Positions 16,965 to 26,408 are shown, counted from the first letter of the stretch. The stretch: DNA of 64,000 bases from an uncultured Collinsella sp. (GCA_900544725.1 UQWK01000004.1:1-64000), one strand, 5' to 3'. A program made the numbers and translations. Notes: generated by a model from the sequence alone, not told the origin.

Positions 16965-17540
16965 CTACTTTTTGGCAGCTTTGCGCTCGTCGCGGATGCG
17001 GGCGCGGTCCATGGCCGCCTCGACGGCCGAGAAGCGGCAACCACAGTAGTTCTGCCGATACATGCCAAGCTCGCGCGAACGACGCGTGGCCTCGGGGTAA
17101 TACGGGCGAAAATCGCGAATGACCGGGGTGAGCCCATGTGCCGCTGCCAAGCGCTCAAGCACGTCATTACAGGTCTCGAACAGCTGATACGGCGAGACGG
17201 CGAGCGTCGTACCCACATATTCGAACCCGCGATCCTGGGCCACGCGGCACGCTTCGGCCAAGCGCAAGGCATAGCACGCACGACAGCGACGGGGTCGATC
17301 GGCGCCCAACGGGGCCACACCGGCCTCCCAGCGCTCGCGGTCCTCGCCTGCCTCGATAAGCTCGATGTCGCCATCGGCACACCACCGGCGCAGCTCGTCC
17401 AAGCGCCGCTGCCATTCATCGCGCGGTTGAATATTGGGGTTGGTCCAGCAAATCGTGGGCTCAAACCCTTCCTCGCGCAGCAGACGGACCGGCTCAAGCG
17501 AGCACGGCGCACAGCAGGCGTGCAACAACAACGGCTTCAT
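16965..17540 (-). CDS. queH: Epoxyqueuosine reductase QueH
   Basis: The 191-residue protein reduces epoxyqueuosine to queuosine, replacing the cobalamin-dependent QueG. Diagnostic cysteine motifs are HACCAPC near the N-terminus, RRCRACY near residue 100, and YRQNYCGC near the C-terminus; these bind the metal and Fe-S centres of the family (former DUF208). ATG 17540 is chosen because AGGAG is 6 bases upstream; the ATG at 17546 abuts the site. With tgt and queA it covers the last steps of Q biosynthesis on tRNA. No preQ1 biosynthesis genes (queC/D/E/F) are visible, so preQ1 may be made elsewhere or salvaged. Confidence 0.93.
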   Translation of the reverse strand: MKPLLLHACCAPCSLEPVRLLREEGFEPTICWTNPNIQPRDEWQRRLDELRRWCADGDIELIEAGEDRERWEAGVAPLGADRPRRCRACYALRLAEACRVAQDRGFEYVGTTLAVSPYQLFETCNDVLERLAAAHGLTPVIRDFRPYYPEATRRSRELGMYRQNYCGCRFSAVEAAMDRARIRDERKAAKK

Positions 17541-17601
17541 CAGCATCTCCTCCCCTGCAATGATTTTTTAATCCCCGTCCCAGAAAAATCATCCAAAAAG
17601 A

Positions 17602-18171
17602 CTACCTTGCGAAAAAGCGCACGCCAAAGGATGTGTCCTCACAGGCGACAATGCGGCGGTCGCGCAGGATGGTCCGCACGTAATACCAGTCGCCCACACA
17701 GCCCGACAAGTGCAGACCAGCTGCCAAGTAGCACAGCAGCGGATAACCCGAGCATGCAAACCCCAAGGCAAACGCCGCCGTCAAAACAACCGTCGGCGCC
17801 AGGCAAATGACCATGTACCGCCGGCGCGAATACACAACGCCCTCGGCGCAGGCATAAATCATGCAAGTTTCGAGATTTGCCCCAAAGGTCACATGCGCAC
17901 CGGCGGGCGCAAACAACTTAAAGAACACCGCGTGCACCAGCTCGTGCACGGCAAACGACGCCGCAGAGACGACCGCCAAGCCGACTATCCAGCCCAAGAC
18001 CGCCATCCAGCCGCCCGCGTCGGCCACATCCAGGTCCGCGGGCCCGCCCAGCAGCATAAACACCGGCACCAGGCACACAGCAAATGCGCCAAGCACGACC
18101 ATCCCCCACACGAAGCAAGCGTGCAGAAAATCCTCGTCCTCAAACGCATGTATGTTGGAAATCTCATTCAT
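17602..18171 (-). CDS. DUF3267 putative membrane zinc metalloprotease
   Basis: A 189-residue integral membrane protein with four hydrophobic segments (about residues 18-42, 56-80, 125-150 and 145-165). HELVHAVFFKLF at about residue 76 is an HExxH-type zinc motif lying inside a membrane helix, as in DUF3267 proteins, which are related to site-2-protease-like peptidases. Substrates are unknown for the family. It ends 60 bp upstream of queH on the same strand. Confidence 0.75.
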   Translation of the reverse strand: MNEISNIHAFEDEDFLHACFVWGMVVLGAFAVCLVPVFMLLGGPADLDVADAGGWMAVLGWIVGLAVVSAASFAVHELVHAVFFKLFAPAGAHVTFGANLETCMIYACAEGVVYSRRRYMVICLAPTVVLTAAFALGFACSGYPLLCYLAAGLHLSGCVGDWYYVRTILRDRRIVACEDTSFGVRFFAR

Positions 18172-18213
18172 AGCATCTTAGGATAGCGCCCCTGCCACGT
18201 ACCCGTCCGCATG

Positions 18214-18222
18214 TGCGATAAT
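18214..18222 (+). promoter_or_regulatory. Extended -10 promoter before the MetRS-like gene
   Basis: TGCGATAAT has the extended TGn plus a near-consensus -10 hexamer, about 80 bases before the start at 18304. No convincing -35 is present. No T-box leader was recognised. Confidence 0.35.
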
Positions 18223-18303
18223 GTCGAACGATATGCACGAATTGACCACTGCGCCGCCGAGCCCCGCGCCCGGCCGCGCTCTCACCTTATGCGAAGGAGT
18301 CCC

Positions 18304-20454
18304 ATGGCATCCAAATACTCCATGAACGACCGTCCCAGCTGGCCGCGCCGCGCCATCGTTACCGCCGGCGAGCCCTATGGCAACAAGGGCCTGCACTTTG
18401 GCCACGTCGGCGGCGTCTTTGTCCCGGCCGACTTCTTCGCCCGCTTCCTGCGCGACCGTCTGGGCCGCGAGAACGTCATCTTCACCTCGGGCACCGACTG
18501 CTACGGCTCGCCCATCATGGAGAGCTACCGCAAGCTCAAGGAGAACGAGGGCTACGACAAGTCCATTAGCGAGTACGTCGAGTCCAACCACTCCCGCCAG
18601 GCCGCGACCCTCAACAACTACAACATCAGCTGCGATATCTACGGCGGCTCGGGCCTTGAGCCGGCTGCGCAGATTCACAACGAGGTTACCGCCGAGATTA
18701 TCGAGCGCCTGCACGAGCAGGGCACCATCTCCAAGCGCTCCACGCTGCAGTTCTACGACGCCAAGGCCGGCACATTCCTCAACGGCCGCCAGGTGATTGG
18801 CCGCTGCCCCATCCAGGGCTGCAAGTCCGAGAAGGCGTACGCCGACGAGTGCGACTTGGGTCACCAGTTTGAGCCCGAGGAGCTTATCGCACCCAAGAGC
18901 CAGCTCACCGGCGAGGTGCCCGAGCTGCGCCCGGTCGACAACCTCTACTTCGACCTGCCGGCCTACCTCGACTTTATGAAGACCTACACCGCCAAGCTCG
19001 CCCAGAACCCGCAGGTTCGCTCCGTGGTCTCCAAGACCATGGAGGAGTGGCTGCTGCCGGCTCAGCTCTACATCCAGAATAAGTTCCGCGAGGCCTTCGA
19101 TGCCGTCGAGGACCAGCTCCCCGAACACACCGTGCTGGAGCCCGAGGGCAACAAGAGCAGCTTTACCGTCACCTTCCCCAGCTGGAAAGAGCGCGACGAC
19201 GCCCACGCGGTGCTCGCCAACGGCGGCGTGCGCTTCCGCAGCGGCAAGGCGCTCGTGCCCTTCCGCATCACCGGCAACATCGACTGGGGCGTTCCGGTGC
19301 CCGAGGTCGACGGCGTGACCGACGTCACCTGCTGGTGCTGGCCCGAGAGCCTGTGGGCGCCCATCAGCTACACCCGCACCGTGCTCGCACGCGATGCCAA
19401 GGCCGCCGGCGTGACCGAGGGCGTCGCCGCCCAGGATGCCGCCCTCATGGGCGAGCCCGCCGCCGATTCCACGCAGGTCCCCGCGCCCACCTACCAGCAC
19501 AGCTCGCTCGACTGGCGCGACTGGTGGTGCTCTGACGACGCGCAGATCTATCAGTTCATCGGTCAGGACAACATCTACTTCTACTGCATCGCGCAAACCG
19601 CCATGTGGGAGGCCCTGGGTTGGGACCTTACGCAGAGCACCGTCAGCGCCTGCTATCACCTGCTCTACATGGGCAAAAAGGCGAGCTCGTCCTCGCAGAC
19701 GCCTCCCCCGCCGGCAGACGACCTGCTCAACCACTACACCTGCGAGCAGATGCGTGCGCATTGGCTGTCGCTCGGCCTGTCCGAGAAGCCGGTGAGCTTT
19801 AGTCCCAAGGCATACGACACGCGCGTGACCGGCAAGGACAAGGACGGCAACGAGGTGCGTGCCTGCGACGACAAGCGCGTCATCGATCCGGCCCTTAAGG
19901 AGAGCGCGCTGCTGACCGGCGTCTTCAACCGCCTGGCCCGCAGCTGCTTCTACGGCGTCGCCATCAAGGAGGGCGACGAGAGCCCCTATCGCAACGGCTG
20001 CATCCCCGCCGGTGCCGCCTCCGCCGCCGTGGTCGAGGCTGCCGAGCAGGCCGCTCTCGCCTTTGAGCAGGCCATGTACAAGTTCGAGACGCACCGCGCG
20101 CTTGCCGTGTGCGACGACTACCTGCGTGCCGCCAACAAGCGCTGGAGCGACGCCTCCAAGGCCGCCAACAAGCTCGAGGGCGAACCAGCCAACGCCGCCA
20201 TGAAGCAGGCCCTCGTCGACGCCTTTACCGAGCTGCGTGTGGCGACCGTGCTCATGCACGGCATCGTCCCGGCCGGCTGCGAGCTCATCTGCGAGTATTT
20301 CGACATCGACCCGGTCGCCTTCTTTAGCTGGGATAACATCTTCGCCTCCACGGACGAGCTTATGGAGAGCCTGGGCGAGAAGCCCGGCGAGCACCACGTG
20401 AAGCCGCTGCCCCCGCGCTTCGACTTCTTCAGCAAGCACGAGAGCCAGTACTAA
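18304..20454 (+). CDS. Divergent methionyl-tRNA synthetase-like class I tRNA ligase
   Basis: The 716-residue protein starts MASKYSMNDRP at ATG 18304, with AAGGAG 4 bases before. The class I HIGH motif appears as HFGH (LHFGHVGGVFVPADFFARFL). It has a MetRS-type Cys4/His metal knuckle (CPIQGCKSEKAYADECDLGHQ), WGVPVP and QFIGQDNIYFYCI. The KMSKS loop is replaced by GKKASSSSQTPPPP near residue 460, so the second catalytic Lys is missing. A helical anticodon-like domain of about 220 residues follows. It could be the organism's working MetRS of an unusual branch or a paralogue with another role. The gene symbol metG is withheld for this reason. Confidence 0.75.
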   Translation: MASKYSMNDRPSWPRRAIVTAGEPYGNKGLHFGHVGGVFVPADFFARFLRDRLGRENVIFTSGTDCYGSPIMESYRKLKENEGYDKSISEYVESNHSRQAATLNNYNISCDIYGGSGLEPAAQIHNEVTAEIIERLHEQGTISKRSTLQFYDAKAGTFLNGRQVIGRCPIQGCKSEKAYADECDLGHQFEPEELIAPKSQLTGEVPELRPVDNLYFDLPAYLDFMKTYTAKLAQNPQVRSVVSKTMEEWLLPAQLYIQNKFREAFDAVEDQLPEHTVLEPEGNKSSFTVTFPSWKERDDAHAVLANGGVRFRSGKALVPFRITGNIDWGVPVPEVDGVTDVTCWCWPESLWAPISYTRTVLARDAKAAGVTEGVAAQDAALMGEPAADSTQVPAPTYQHSSLDWRDWWCSDDAQIYQFIGQDNIYFYCIAQTAMWEALGWDLTQSTVSACYHLLYMGKKASSSSQTPPPPADDLLNHYTCEQMRAHWLSLGLSEKPVSFSPKAYDTRVTGKDKDGNEVRACDDKRVIDPALKESALLTGVFNRLARSCFYGVAIKEGDESPYRNGCIPAGAASAAVVEAAEQAALAFEQAMYKFETHRALAVCDDYLRAANKRWSDASKAANKLEGEPANAAMKQALVDAFTELRVATVLMHGIVPAGCELICEYFDIDPVAFFSWDNIFASTDELMESLGEKPGEHHVKPLPPRFDFFSKHESQY

Positions 20455-20513
20455 AGCACGCCAGCAGCGGCGTGCCCGGAAAGTAGTCTATTTGGGACGG
20501 GAAGGAAAGACGG

Positions 20514-21617
20514 ATGTCCAAGCCGCGTCGTCGTAAGCAGAAAAAGCAGGTCAAGGCCGAGCTCAAGCTTAGGCAGTTTGCCGCTACCGAGCTTTCCGAC
20601 CAGCTTGCCGCCCAACACTCCGCCGCCGACCTGCCGCGCTTTATGATCGACACGGTCGCCGGCGCCTATGCCCCCACCGATGCCGAGCTCATGATTGAAG
20701 GCTTTGGCGCCGCGGCCACACGCCCAGTCACGCTGCGCGCCAACACGCTCAGGGCAACCGCCGAGGGCATCGCCGCCGCACTCGACGAGGCCGGCATCGC
20801 GCACCAAACCGTTACCTGGTATCCGGACGCCTTCATCCTGCCCGAGGCCCAGGTTTCCGACCTGTGGGACCTCGACATCTACCGCGACGGCAAAATCTAT
20901 CTGCAGAGCCTGTCGTCCATGATGCCGCCTTTGGTGTTGAGCGCCCAGGCAGGCGAGGACATCCTGGACATGTGCGCGGCCCCCGGTGGCAAGACGACGC
21001 AGATCGCTGCCCTCACCCAGGGCCAGGCACACCTCACGGCCTGCGAGATGAGCATTCCCCGAGCCGAGAAGCTCGAAGCCAACCTCCATCGCCAAGGCGC
21101 CAAAAACGTGCCCGTCATGCGCATCGACGCACGCGAGCTCGACGAATTCTTCCGCTTTGACCGCATCCTGCTCGACGCCCCCTGCACCGGTACGGGCACC
21201 GTCATCAGCGGCAACGAGAAGAGTCTGCGCGGCCTCACCGAGCAGTTGCTCGGCAAGTGCGCCCGCTCGCAGCGAGCACTTCTGGACCGCGCCATGGGAG
21301 CCCTCAAACCGGGCGGAACGCTCGTCTATTCGACTTGTTCGATCTTGCCGCAGGAAAACGAGGACGCCCTGCAAGAGGCCCTCGGCAAGCACATGGACTG
21401 CGAGCTCATCCCCCTCGACGGCACGCCGAGCAAAAGCGAAGCACGCCGCGCCCAGGATGCCGGCGAGGAGCCGCGCATCGAGTCCAACGCTCTCACCGAG
21501 GCAATCGCCGCGGGTCAGGTATCGGCCATCACCAACGGCATGCCCGGCACGCTCACCATCCCGCCCAGCCGCGACTTTGAGGGCTTCTACATCGCCCTGG
21601 TCCGAAAACGCGGCTAG
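20514..21617 (+). CDS. NOL1/NOP2/Sun-family RNA cytosine-C5 methyltransferase
   Basis: The 367-residue protein has a basic N-terminus (SKPRRRKQKKQ). Then come the family motifs: MCAAPGGKTTQIA (AdoMet binding), LLDAPCTGTG with the PC motif, and YSTCS with the catalytic TC motif. The two cysteines of the m5C mechanism are thus present. It most resembles the RsmF/RsmB-like enzymes that methylate rRNA, but the target site cannot be assigned. It begins 59 bp after the MetRS-like gene and may share its transcript. Confidence 0.88.
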   Translation: MSKPRRRKQKKQVKAELKLRQFAATELSDQLAAQHSAADLPRFMIDTVAGAYAPTDAELMIEGFGAAATRPVTLRANTLRATAEGIAAALDEAGIAHQTVTWYPDAFILPEAQVSDLWDLDIYRDGKIYLQSLSSMMPPLVLSAQAGEDILDMCAAPGGKTTQIAALTQGQAHLTACEMSIPRAEKLEANLHRQGAKNVPVMRIDARELDEFFRFDRILLDAPCTGTGTVISGNEKSLRGLTEQLLGKCARSQRALLDRAMGALKPGGTLVYSTCSILPQENEDALQEALGKHMDCELIPLDGTPSKSEARRAQDAGEEPRIESNALTEAIAAGQVSAITNGMPGTLTIPPSRDFEGFYIALVRKRG

Positions 21618-21641
21618 CGCACGGATTCAAAACTCAACAAG

Positions 21642-21812
21642 CTATTCCCGTGCGCGCTTGTCCTGCTGGTCACGGTGCTGCTTAAGCGCCTCGCGTTCCT
21701 TGCGCTCGGCTCTTTTGCCCTTAATGGCCGTAACCACAAAATAGATGACCGCGGCGGCAACGATTGCGCCCACGCATAGGCCAATCGAGCCCAACATTGC
21801 TGTAAATTCCAT
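21642..21812 (-). CDS. Small single-pass membrane protein (56 residues)
   Basis: On the minus strand an ATG at 21812, preceded by GAGAGGTG, opens a 56-codon frame. It has one hydrophobic helix (residues about 6-30, GSIGLCVGAIVAAAVIYFVV) and then a highly charged cytoplasmic tail (GKRAERKEREALKQHRDQQD) ending in ARE. The clean bipolar composition and good ribosome-binding site argue that it is real. It is convergent with the RNA methyltransferase gene. Function unknown. Confidence 0.65.
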   Translation of the reverse strand: MEFTAMLGSIGLCVGAIVAAAVIYFVVTAIKGKRAERKEREALKQHRDQQDKRARE

Positions 21813-22003
21813 TCCGCGTCACCTCTCTTTTAAACGGGACTTTCAAGATAGCACCTCAATACCCGCCACCACAGCTCCTTCACGTTCGCCGGCCCTTCGG
21901 TCTAACGGATGGCACGGCGGGGAAAAATCAACTCGTCAAACGATTTAGCAAGTACAATGCTGCCGGCACCCTGCCGGCCGTCATCACATAGAATCGAGCC
22001 TCC

Positions 22004-23095
22004 ATGGATACCCTCAACGACCTAAACGAGCGCGTCGACGCCTTTGTCGGCACCAGCTCCTTCGACACGTCAGTCACGGCAAACGACCAAGCCCCCATCG
22101 ATGTTCCCGCCGAGGTTCACGAGGACATTGTCGCCTCGGTCGACTTCTCCGAGGTAGAACTTGCAGACGAATTTACCGAGCCCCAGGTGGCCGTAACTCC
22201 CAACGGCCTTTTGCCCATGGAGCCGCTGCCCATCGACGGGCGTCTGCGCAAGGCGGCTCTCCGCATGCCCGATGAGATCGAGGAGGCCAGCGGCTTTACG
22301 CTCTTCGGTCGTCGCATCAAGTCGCTTATCTACACCACCGACGTCGCGGTCATCCGCAACTCCAACGCCGATGCCGTCTTTGCCGTTTACCCCTTCACGC
22401 CACAGCCGGCCATTACGCAGGCGTTGTTGACCGTTGCCGAGTGCCCGGTCTTTGTAGGCGTGGGCGGCGGAACTACGACCGGTAAGCGCTCCGTACAGAT
22501 GGCAGCCGTCTCCGAGATGCAGGGCGCGGCGGGCTGTGTGGTCAACTCCCCTGCCACTGCCGAAATGATCGAGCACATCACCAACATCGCCGACATCCCC
22601 GTCATCGCCACGGTCGTACGTTGCGACGACGATGCTCACGCCAAAGTGCGCGCCGGAGCCAAGATCCTCAACATCGCGGCCGGCAAGAACACGCCCCAGG
22701 TCCTGCGCGAGCTGCGCGAGCACTATCCCAACCTGCCGCTCATCGCACCGGGCGGCAAGACGCCCGAGAGCATCCGTGAGACCATCGCCGCCGGCGCCAA
22801 CGCCATCATTTGGACGCCGCCTTCGGCCCAGCAGCTGCAGACCGACATGATGCAGCGCTACCGCAAGATGAAGGAAGACGCCACGCCTGTCATCTCGCGC
22901 GACGATGTGCCCATTATCGACCAGGTCGCCGCCGCCGAGGTCAGCCAGGTCGAGAATATGAATCCCGACGTGCCGATTCCCGACGAGGTCATCGAGCGCG
23001 TCGCTTCGATCCACGATCATATCGAGGAACGTCGCGCCAACCGCGGACTCAAGCCCTCGCTGCACGGCTTCTTCTTCCGCGGAAAGAAACGCTAA
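22004..23095 (+). CDS. Conserved protein with predicted TIM-barrel-like fold, function unknown
   Basis: A 363-residue soluble protein. The first 75 residues are acidic and probably disordered. The core (about 85-285) has alternating strands and Gly-rich turns such as VGVGGGTTTGK, GAAGCVVNSPATAEMI, VIATVVRCDDDAHAK, GAKILNIAAGK and IAPGGKTPESIRETIAAGANAIIWTP. This resembles phosphate-binding TIM barrels like KDPG aldolase or tagatose-6-phosphate epimerase. The C-terminus is basic (FFFRGKKR). I cannot name a function. A good terminator follows. Confidence 0.65.
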   Translation: MDTLNDLNERVDAFVGTSSFDTSVTANDQAPIDVPAEVHEDIVASVDFSEVELADEFTEPQVAVTPNGLLPMEPLPIDGRLRKAALRMPDEIEEASGFTLFGRRIKSLIYTTDVAVIRNSNADAVFAVYPFTPQPAITQALLTVAECPVFVGVGGGTTTGKRSVQMAAVSEMQGAAGCVVNSPATAEMIEHITNIADIPVIATVVRCDDDAHAKVRAGAKILNIAAGKNTPQVLRELREHYPNLPLIAPGGKTPESIRETIAAGANAIIWTPPSAQQLQTDMMQRYRKMKEDATPVISRDDVPIIDQVAAAEVSQVENMNPDVPIPDEVIERVASIHDHIEERRANRGLKPSLHGFFFRGKKR

Positions 23096-23105
23096 CCGCA
23101 ACAGC

Positions 23106-23142
23106 AAGGCCCGCCCCGCAAACAACGGGACGGGCCTTTTCT
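23106..23142 (+). terminator. Rho-independent terminator
   Basis: AAGGCCCGCCCCG (23106-23118) pairs with CGGGACGGGCCTT (23126-23138), followed by TTTTCTGTTTT. It lies 10 bp after the stop at 23095. Confidence 0.8.
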
Positions 23143-23202
23143 GTTTTCGAATGTCAGGAGTGACAAGCGCAGCTGTTAAAACTGACAGTCAGCGCACGAA
23201 CG

Positions 23203-24093
23203 CTAATCCACGCGCTTGTCGCCCATAAAGAAGAGCGCCACCGTACCAGGTCCGGTGTGCGAACCGATCAGAGTACCGATGTTATTGATCTCGATCTTGT
23301 CTTTAAGCTGCGGAACCTGTTCCTCAATCAGCGCCGCAACTGCCTCCGCATCCTCGCGGCACGCCGAGTGCGACATGATGCACTTACCCGAATATTCCGC
23401 ACCGTCCTGCACGTGTGCCATCATGGTCTTAGCCATCTCGGAAATCGCGCGCTTCTTAGTGCGAATCTTCTCACGTGGCGACAGCCCACCTTCGCAATCG
23501 ACCGTCATAAGTGGGCAAATCTTAAGCGCCGTGCCGATGATCGCGCTTGCGGCCGAAATGCGACCGCCTCGTAGGTAGCTCGACAGATCGGTCGAGAAGA
23601 ACCAGTGGTGAAGGTTGAGTTTATGCTCCTCAATCCAAGCGGCCGTCTCGTCGAGCGAAGCGCCGCCATCGCGAACGTCGGCGGCACATTCCGCCAGCAG
23701 GCCAAAGCCCGAAGACGCCGCCAACGAATCGATGACGCGCACCTTGCCGCCCTGAGGATAGCGATCCGCGAGCATCTGTGCCGCAACGCAGGCCGATCCA
23801 TACGTGCCCGAAATACCCGACGACAACGTCAGATGCAGCACGTCTTTACCCTCGGCAACAAACGGCTCCCAAAACTCCTCGTACTCACCCACGCTCACCT
23901 GAGACGTCTTGGGCATGGCGCCCGCGGCAATCTGGGCAAAAAACTCGTCCGGCGTAATCGACTGATACAGATCGTCCATATAGACAACATCGTCAATCTC
24001 GTAATGAAAACACACGACAGGGATATTGCGCGACGCAAAGAACTCACGGGTTCGATCGGCGGCGGATTCACAGGTCAGGACAAAATCACTCAT
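23203..24093 (-). CDS. DegV family fatty-acid-binding protein (second copy)
   Basis: A 296-residue DegV/FakB-type protein. Its N-terminus MSDFVLTCESAADRT is diverged from the usual TDSTSD motif, but it keeps PKTSQVSVGEYEEF, LTLSSGISGTYGSA with the fatty-acid carboxylate-binding Ser region, and HTGPGTVALFFMG at the C-terminus. It is probably a fatty-acid carrier for phospholipid synthesis with a chain preference different from the copy at 8198-9058. AGGAG precedes the ATG by 6 bases. Confidence 0.87.
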   Translation of the reverse strand: MSDFVLTCESAADRTREFFASRNIPVVCFHYEIDDVVYMDDLYQSITPDEFFAQIAAGAMPKTSQVSVGEYEEFWEPFVAEGKDVLHLTLSSGISGTYGSACVAAQMLADRYPQGGKVRVIDSLAASSGFGLLAECAADVRDGGASLDETAAWIEEHKLNLHHWFFSTDLSSYLRGGRISAASAIIGTALKICPLMTVDCEGGLSPREKIRTKKRAISEMAKTMMAHVQDGAEYSGKCIMSHSACREDAEAVAALIEEQVPQLKDKIEINNIGTLIGSHTGPGTVALFFMGDKRVD

Positions 24094-24413
24094 ATGAGGC
24101 TCCTTAAGTATTGCTGTGCAAATTATCGCACAGCAAGCCTAAATACGATACAAATGTCCACTATTTACCAATGCGAACCATTCGTATTGATTATCTTTAT
24201 CGTGAACATCCCCATCCCCGCCATGGGCCAACATGGGCAAAATCACGCCCTTCGTCTCCACTTAACCGACACATCAACCTCAACTAAATCGATTTAGCAA
24301 ACCGTTCAACTGACAATTCAGCCGCCGGCGCAAAATCGAAACAAAGCCGGCGCATACTGGTAAACGTTTGACGCTGTTTTATCAGTTTTATCAACCATAT
24401 CGGAAGGTGCTTC
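24094..24413. other. Divergent intergenic region, promoter for FBPase expected
   Basis: This AT-richer gap separates the divergent degV-like and fbp genes. TTGACG at 24368-24373 with TATCAA at 24389-24394 (15-bp spacing) is a poor promoter candidate. GGAAGGTG precedes the fbp ATG. No riboswitch or repeat was recognised. Confidence 0.3.
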
Positions 24414-26330
24414 ATGGTCGCATTCGATCGCAATCCGCAAGACTTTAAGTATCTGCGTCTGCTGTCGAGACAATTTCCCACCGAGCAATCCGCGTTTACC
24501 GAGATCATCAATCTCTCGGCCATTCTCAACCTGCCCAAAGGCACCGAGCATTTTATGAGCGACGTGCACGGCGAGTACGAAGCCTTTATGCACATCCTCA
24601 ACAACTGCTCGGGCGTCGTGCGCGAACATGTCGACGAGATCTTTGGCAACACGCTCACCTTTGACGAAAAGGGCGAGCTGTGCACGCTTATCTACTACCC
24701 GCGCGAGAAGATCGAGCTGGTCCGCAGCCGGCGCGAGGACTCGCCCACCTGGTACAAGACCATGCTCGACCAGCTCATTGTGGTCGCCCGCTCGCTTTCG
24801 AGCCGCTATACCCGCTCCAAGGTGCGCAAGGCCATCCCGCGCGATTACGCCTACATCATCGACGAGCTGCTGCACACGCATCCGGACGAGAACAACTATC
24901 GTGTGCGCTATCACGAGCGCATCGTTGAGTCCATCCTAGAGACCGCAAGCGCCGACGACTTTATCGAGTCGCTCGCCTCACTCATCAAGCGCCTCGCCGT
25001 CGACCACCTGCACTTGGTGGGCGATATCTTCGACCGTGGCGGCGGCGCTGCCAAGATTATGGACCGCCTGCTCACCTATCATTCGCTCGACATTCAGTGG
25101 GGCAACCATGATCTGCTGTGGATGGGCGCCGCTGCCGGCGAGCCCGCCTGCATCGCCACGGTGCTGCGCAACAACCTGCGCTACGACAATTACGAGATCC
25201 TTGAGAACGACTACGGCATCTCGCTGCGCGAGCTTGTCGCCTTTGCCGATGCCACCTATACCGCCGGTGAGCCCATCAGCCCGCTGATTAAAGCCATCAA
25301 CGTCCTTCTCTTTAAGCTCGAGGGCCAGATTATCCAGCGCCACCCCGAGTTCGACATGACCAACCGCCTGCTGCTCGACAAGATCGATCACGACGCCGGC
25401 ACAGCCACACTTGCCGACGGCAGCGTGTGGCCGCTCACGACCAACGACTTCCCCACCGTCGACCCGACGGACCCCTACATGCTCACGCCCCAGGAGCAAC
25501 ACATCATCGACAAGCTCGTGTCCGAGTTTGTCACCGCCGACCACCTACATCGCCACATCGATTTCCTCTATACCCACGGCTCCATGTATAAGGTCGCCAA
25601 CGGCAACCTGCTGTTCCATGGCTGCGTGCCGCTCAACGAGGATGGTACCTTTAGCAGCATGAACTGCCTGGGCACCTGGCACGCAGGCCGCGATTATCTC
25701 GATTTTTGCGACCGCATCGCCCGGCGCGCCTGGCGCGTGGGCGACCGCGACGCCCTCGACTGGATGTGGTACCTGTGGATCGGCTTTAACTCACCCGCCA
25801 GCGGACGCCTGGTGCGTACCTTTGAGCGCGCCTATATCGCCGATAAGAGCACCTGGGTCGAGCCGATGGACCCGTACTTTACGCTAACCAAGTCGCCCTC
25901 GGTCTGCGACGACATCATGCACGAGTTTGGCGTCATCCCCATGGCATGTTCGCCGACCGGTCACATCATCAATGGCCATACGCCCGTCAAGACCACCAAG
26001 GGCGAGCAGCCCATCCGCGCCGAGGGCAAGCTGCTGGTCATCGATGGCGGCTTCTGCCGTGCCTACCACCCCAAAACGGGTATCGCCGGCTACACGCTCA
26101 TCTCGAGCTCGCGCGGATGTCGCCTTAAGTCGCATCAGGCCTTTACCACCGTTGCCGAGGCGCTTACCTGCAACGTTGATATCGAAAGCGAGACCAACCG
26201 CTTTGACGAGGCCGACCGCCGCCGCATGGTGAGCGACACCGATACCGGCGCCAAGATTCGCAGTCAGATCCAGGACCTGCGCCAGCTGCTCGATGCATAT
26301 AGAAACGGTGCTATCGAGGAGCGCGCCTAG
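24414..26330 (+). CDS. fbp: Fructose-1,6-bisphosphatase, class III
   Basis: The 638-residue length and sequence match the Firmicutes/Actinobacteria class III enzyme, which hydrolyses fructose 1,6-bisphosphate in gluconeogenesis. It belongs to the metallophosphoesterase fold. Metal-site motifs are SDVHGEYEAF near residue 43, LVGDIFDRGGGA near residue 205 and WGNHDLLWMGAAAGEPA near residue 227. HIINGHTPVKTTKGEQPI near residue 520 and LLVIDGGFCRAY form the rest of the site. The start is ATG 24414 with GGAAGGTG just upstream. It stands alone, followed by the GtrA genes. Confidence 0.95.
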   Translation: MVAFDRNPQDFKYLRLLSRQFPTEQSAFTEIINLSAILNLPKGTEHFMSDVHGEYEAFMHILNNCSGVVREHVDEIFGNTLTFDEKGELCTLIYYPREKIELVRSRREDSPTWYKTMLDQLIVVARSLSSRYTRSKVRKAIPRDYAYIIDELLHTHPDENNYRVRYHERIVESILETASADDFIESLASLIKRLAVDHLHLVGDIFDRGGGAAKIMDRLLTYHSLDIQWGNHDLLWMGAAAGEPACIATVLRNNLRYDNYEILENDYGISLRELVAFADATYTAGEPISPLIKAINVLLFKLEGQIIQRHPEFDMTNRLLLDKIDHDAGTATLADGSVWPLTTNDFPTVDPTDPYMLTPQEQHIIDKLVSEFVTADHLHRHIDFLYTHGSMYKVANGNLLFHGCVPLNEDGTFSSMNCLGTWHAGRDYLDFCDRIARRAWRVGDRDALDWMWYLWIGFNSPASGRLVRTFERAYIADKSTWVEPMDPYFTLTKSPSVCDDIMHEFGVIPMACSPTGHIINGHTPVKTTKGEQPIRAEGKLLVIDGGFCRAYHPKTGIAGYTLISSSRGCRLKSHQAFTTVAEALTCNVDIESETNRFDEADRRRMVSDTDTGAKIRSQIQDLRQLLDAYRNGAIEERA

Positions 26331-26408
26331 CTCCACCCGTGAGGATTGGCTAAACTTGCTGAGTTCGTCATCCCCACGGCGCCCCGGCGCCGCCCTAAGG
26401 CAGGTACC

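Noticed and set aside
18180..18303. T-box leader before the MetRS-like gene
   Set aside because: No T-box sequence (AGGGTGGNACCGCG-like) or specifier hairpin is present.
18178..20439. A 753-codon open frame on the minus strand opposite the MetRS-like gene
   Set aside because: It is a mirror frame of a GC-rich coding gene, with Val/Gly/Ala/His-rich sequence and no family resemblance; the plus-strand product is clearly a tRNA synthetase relative.
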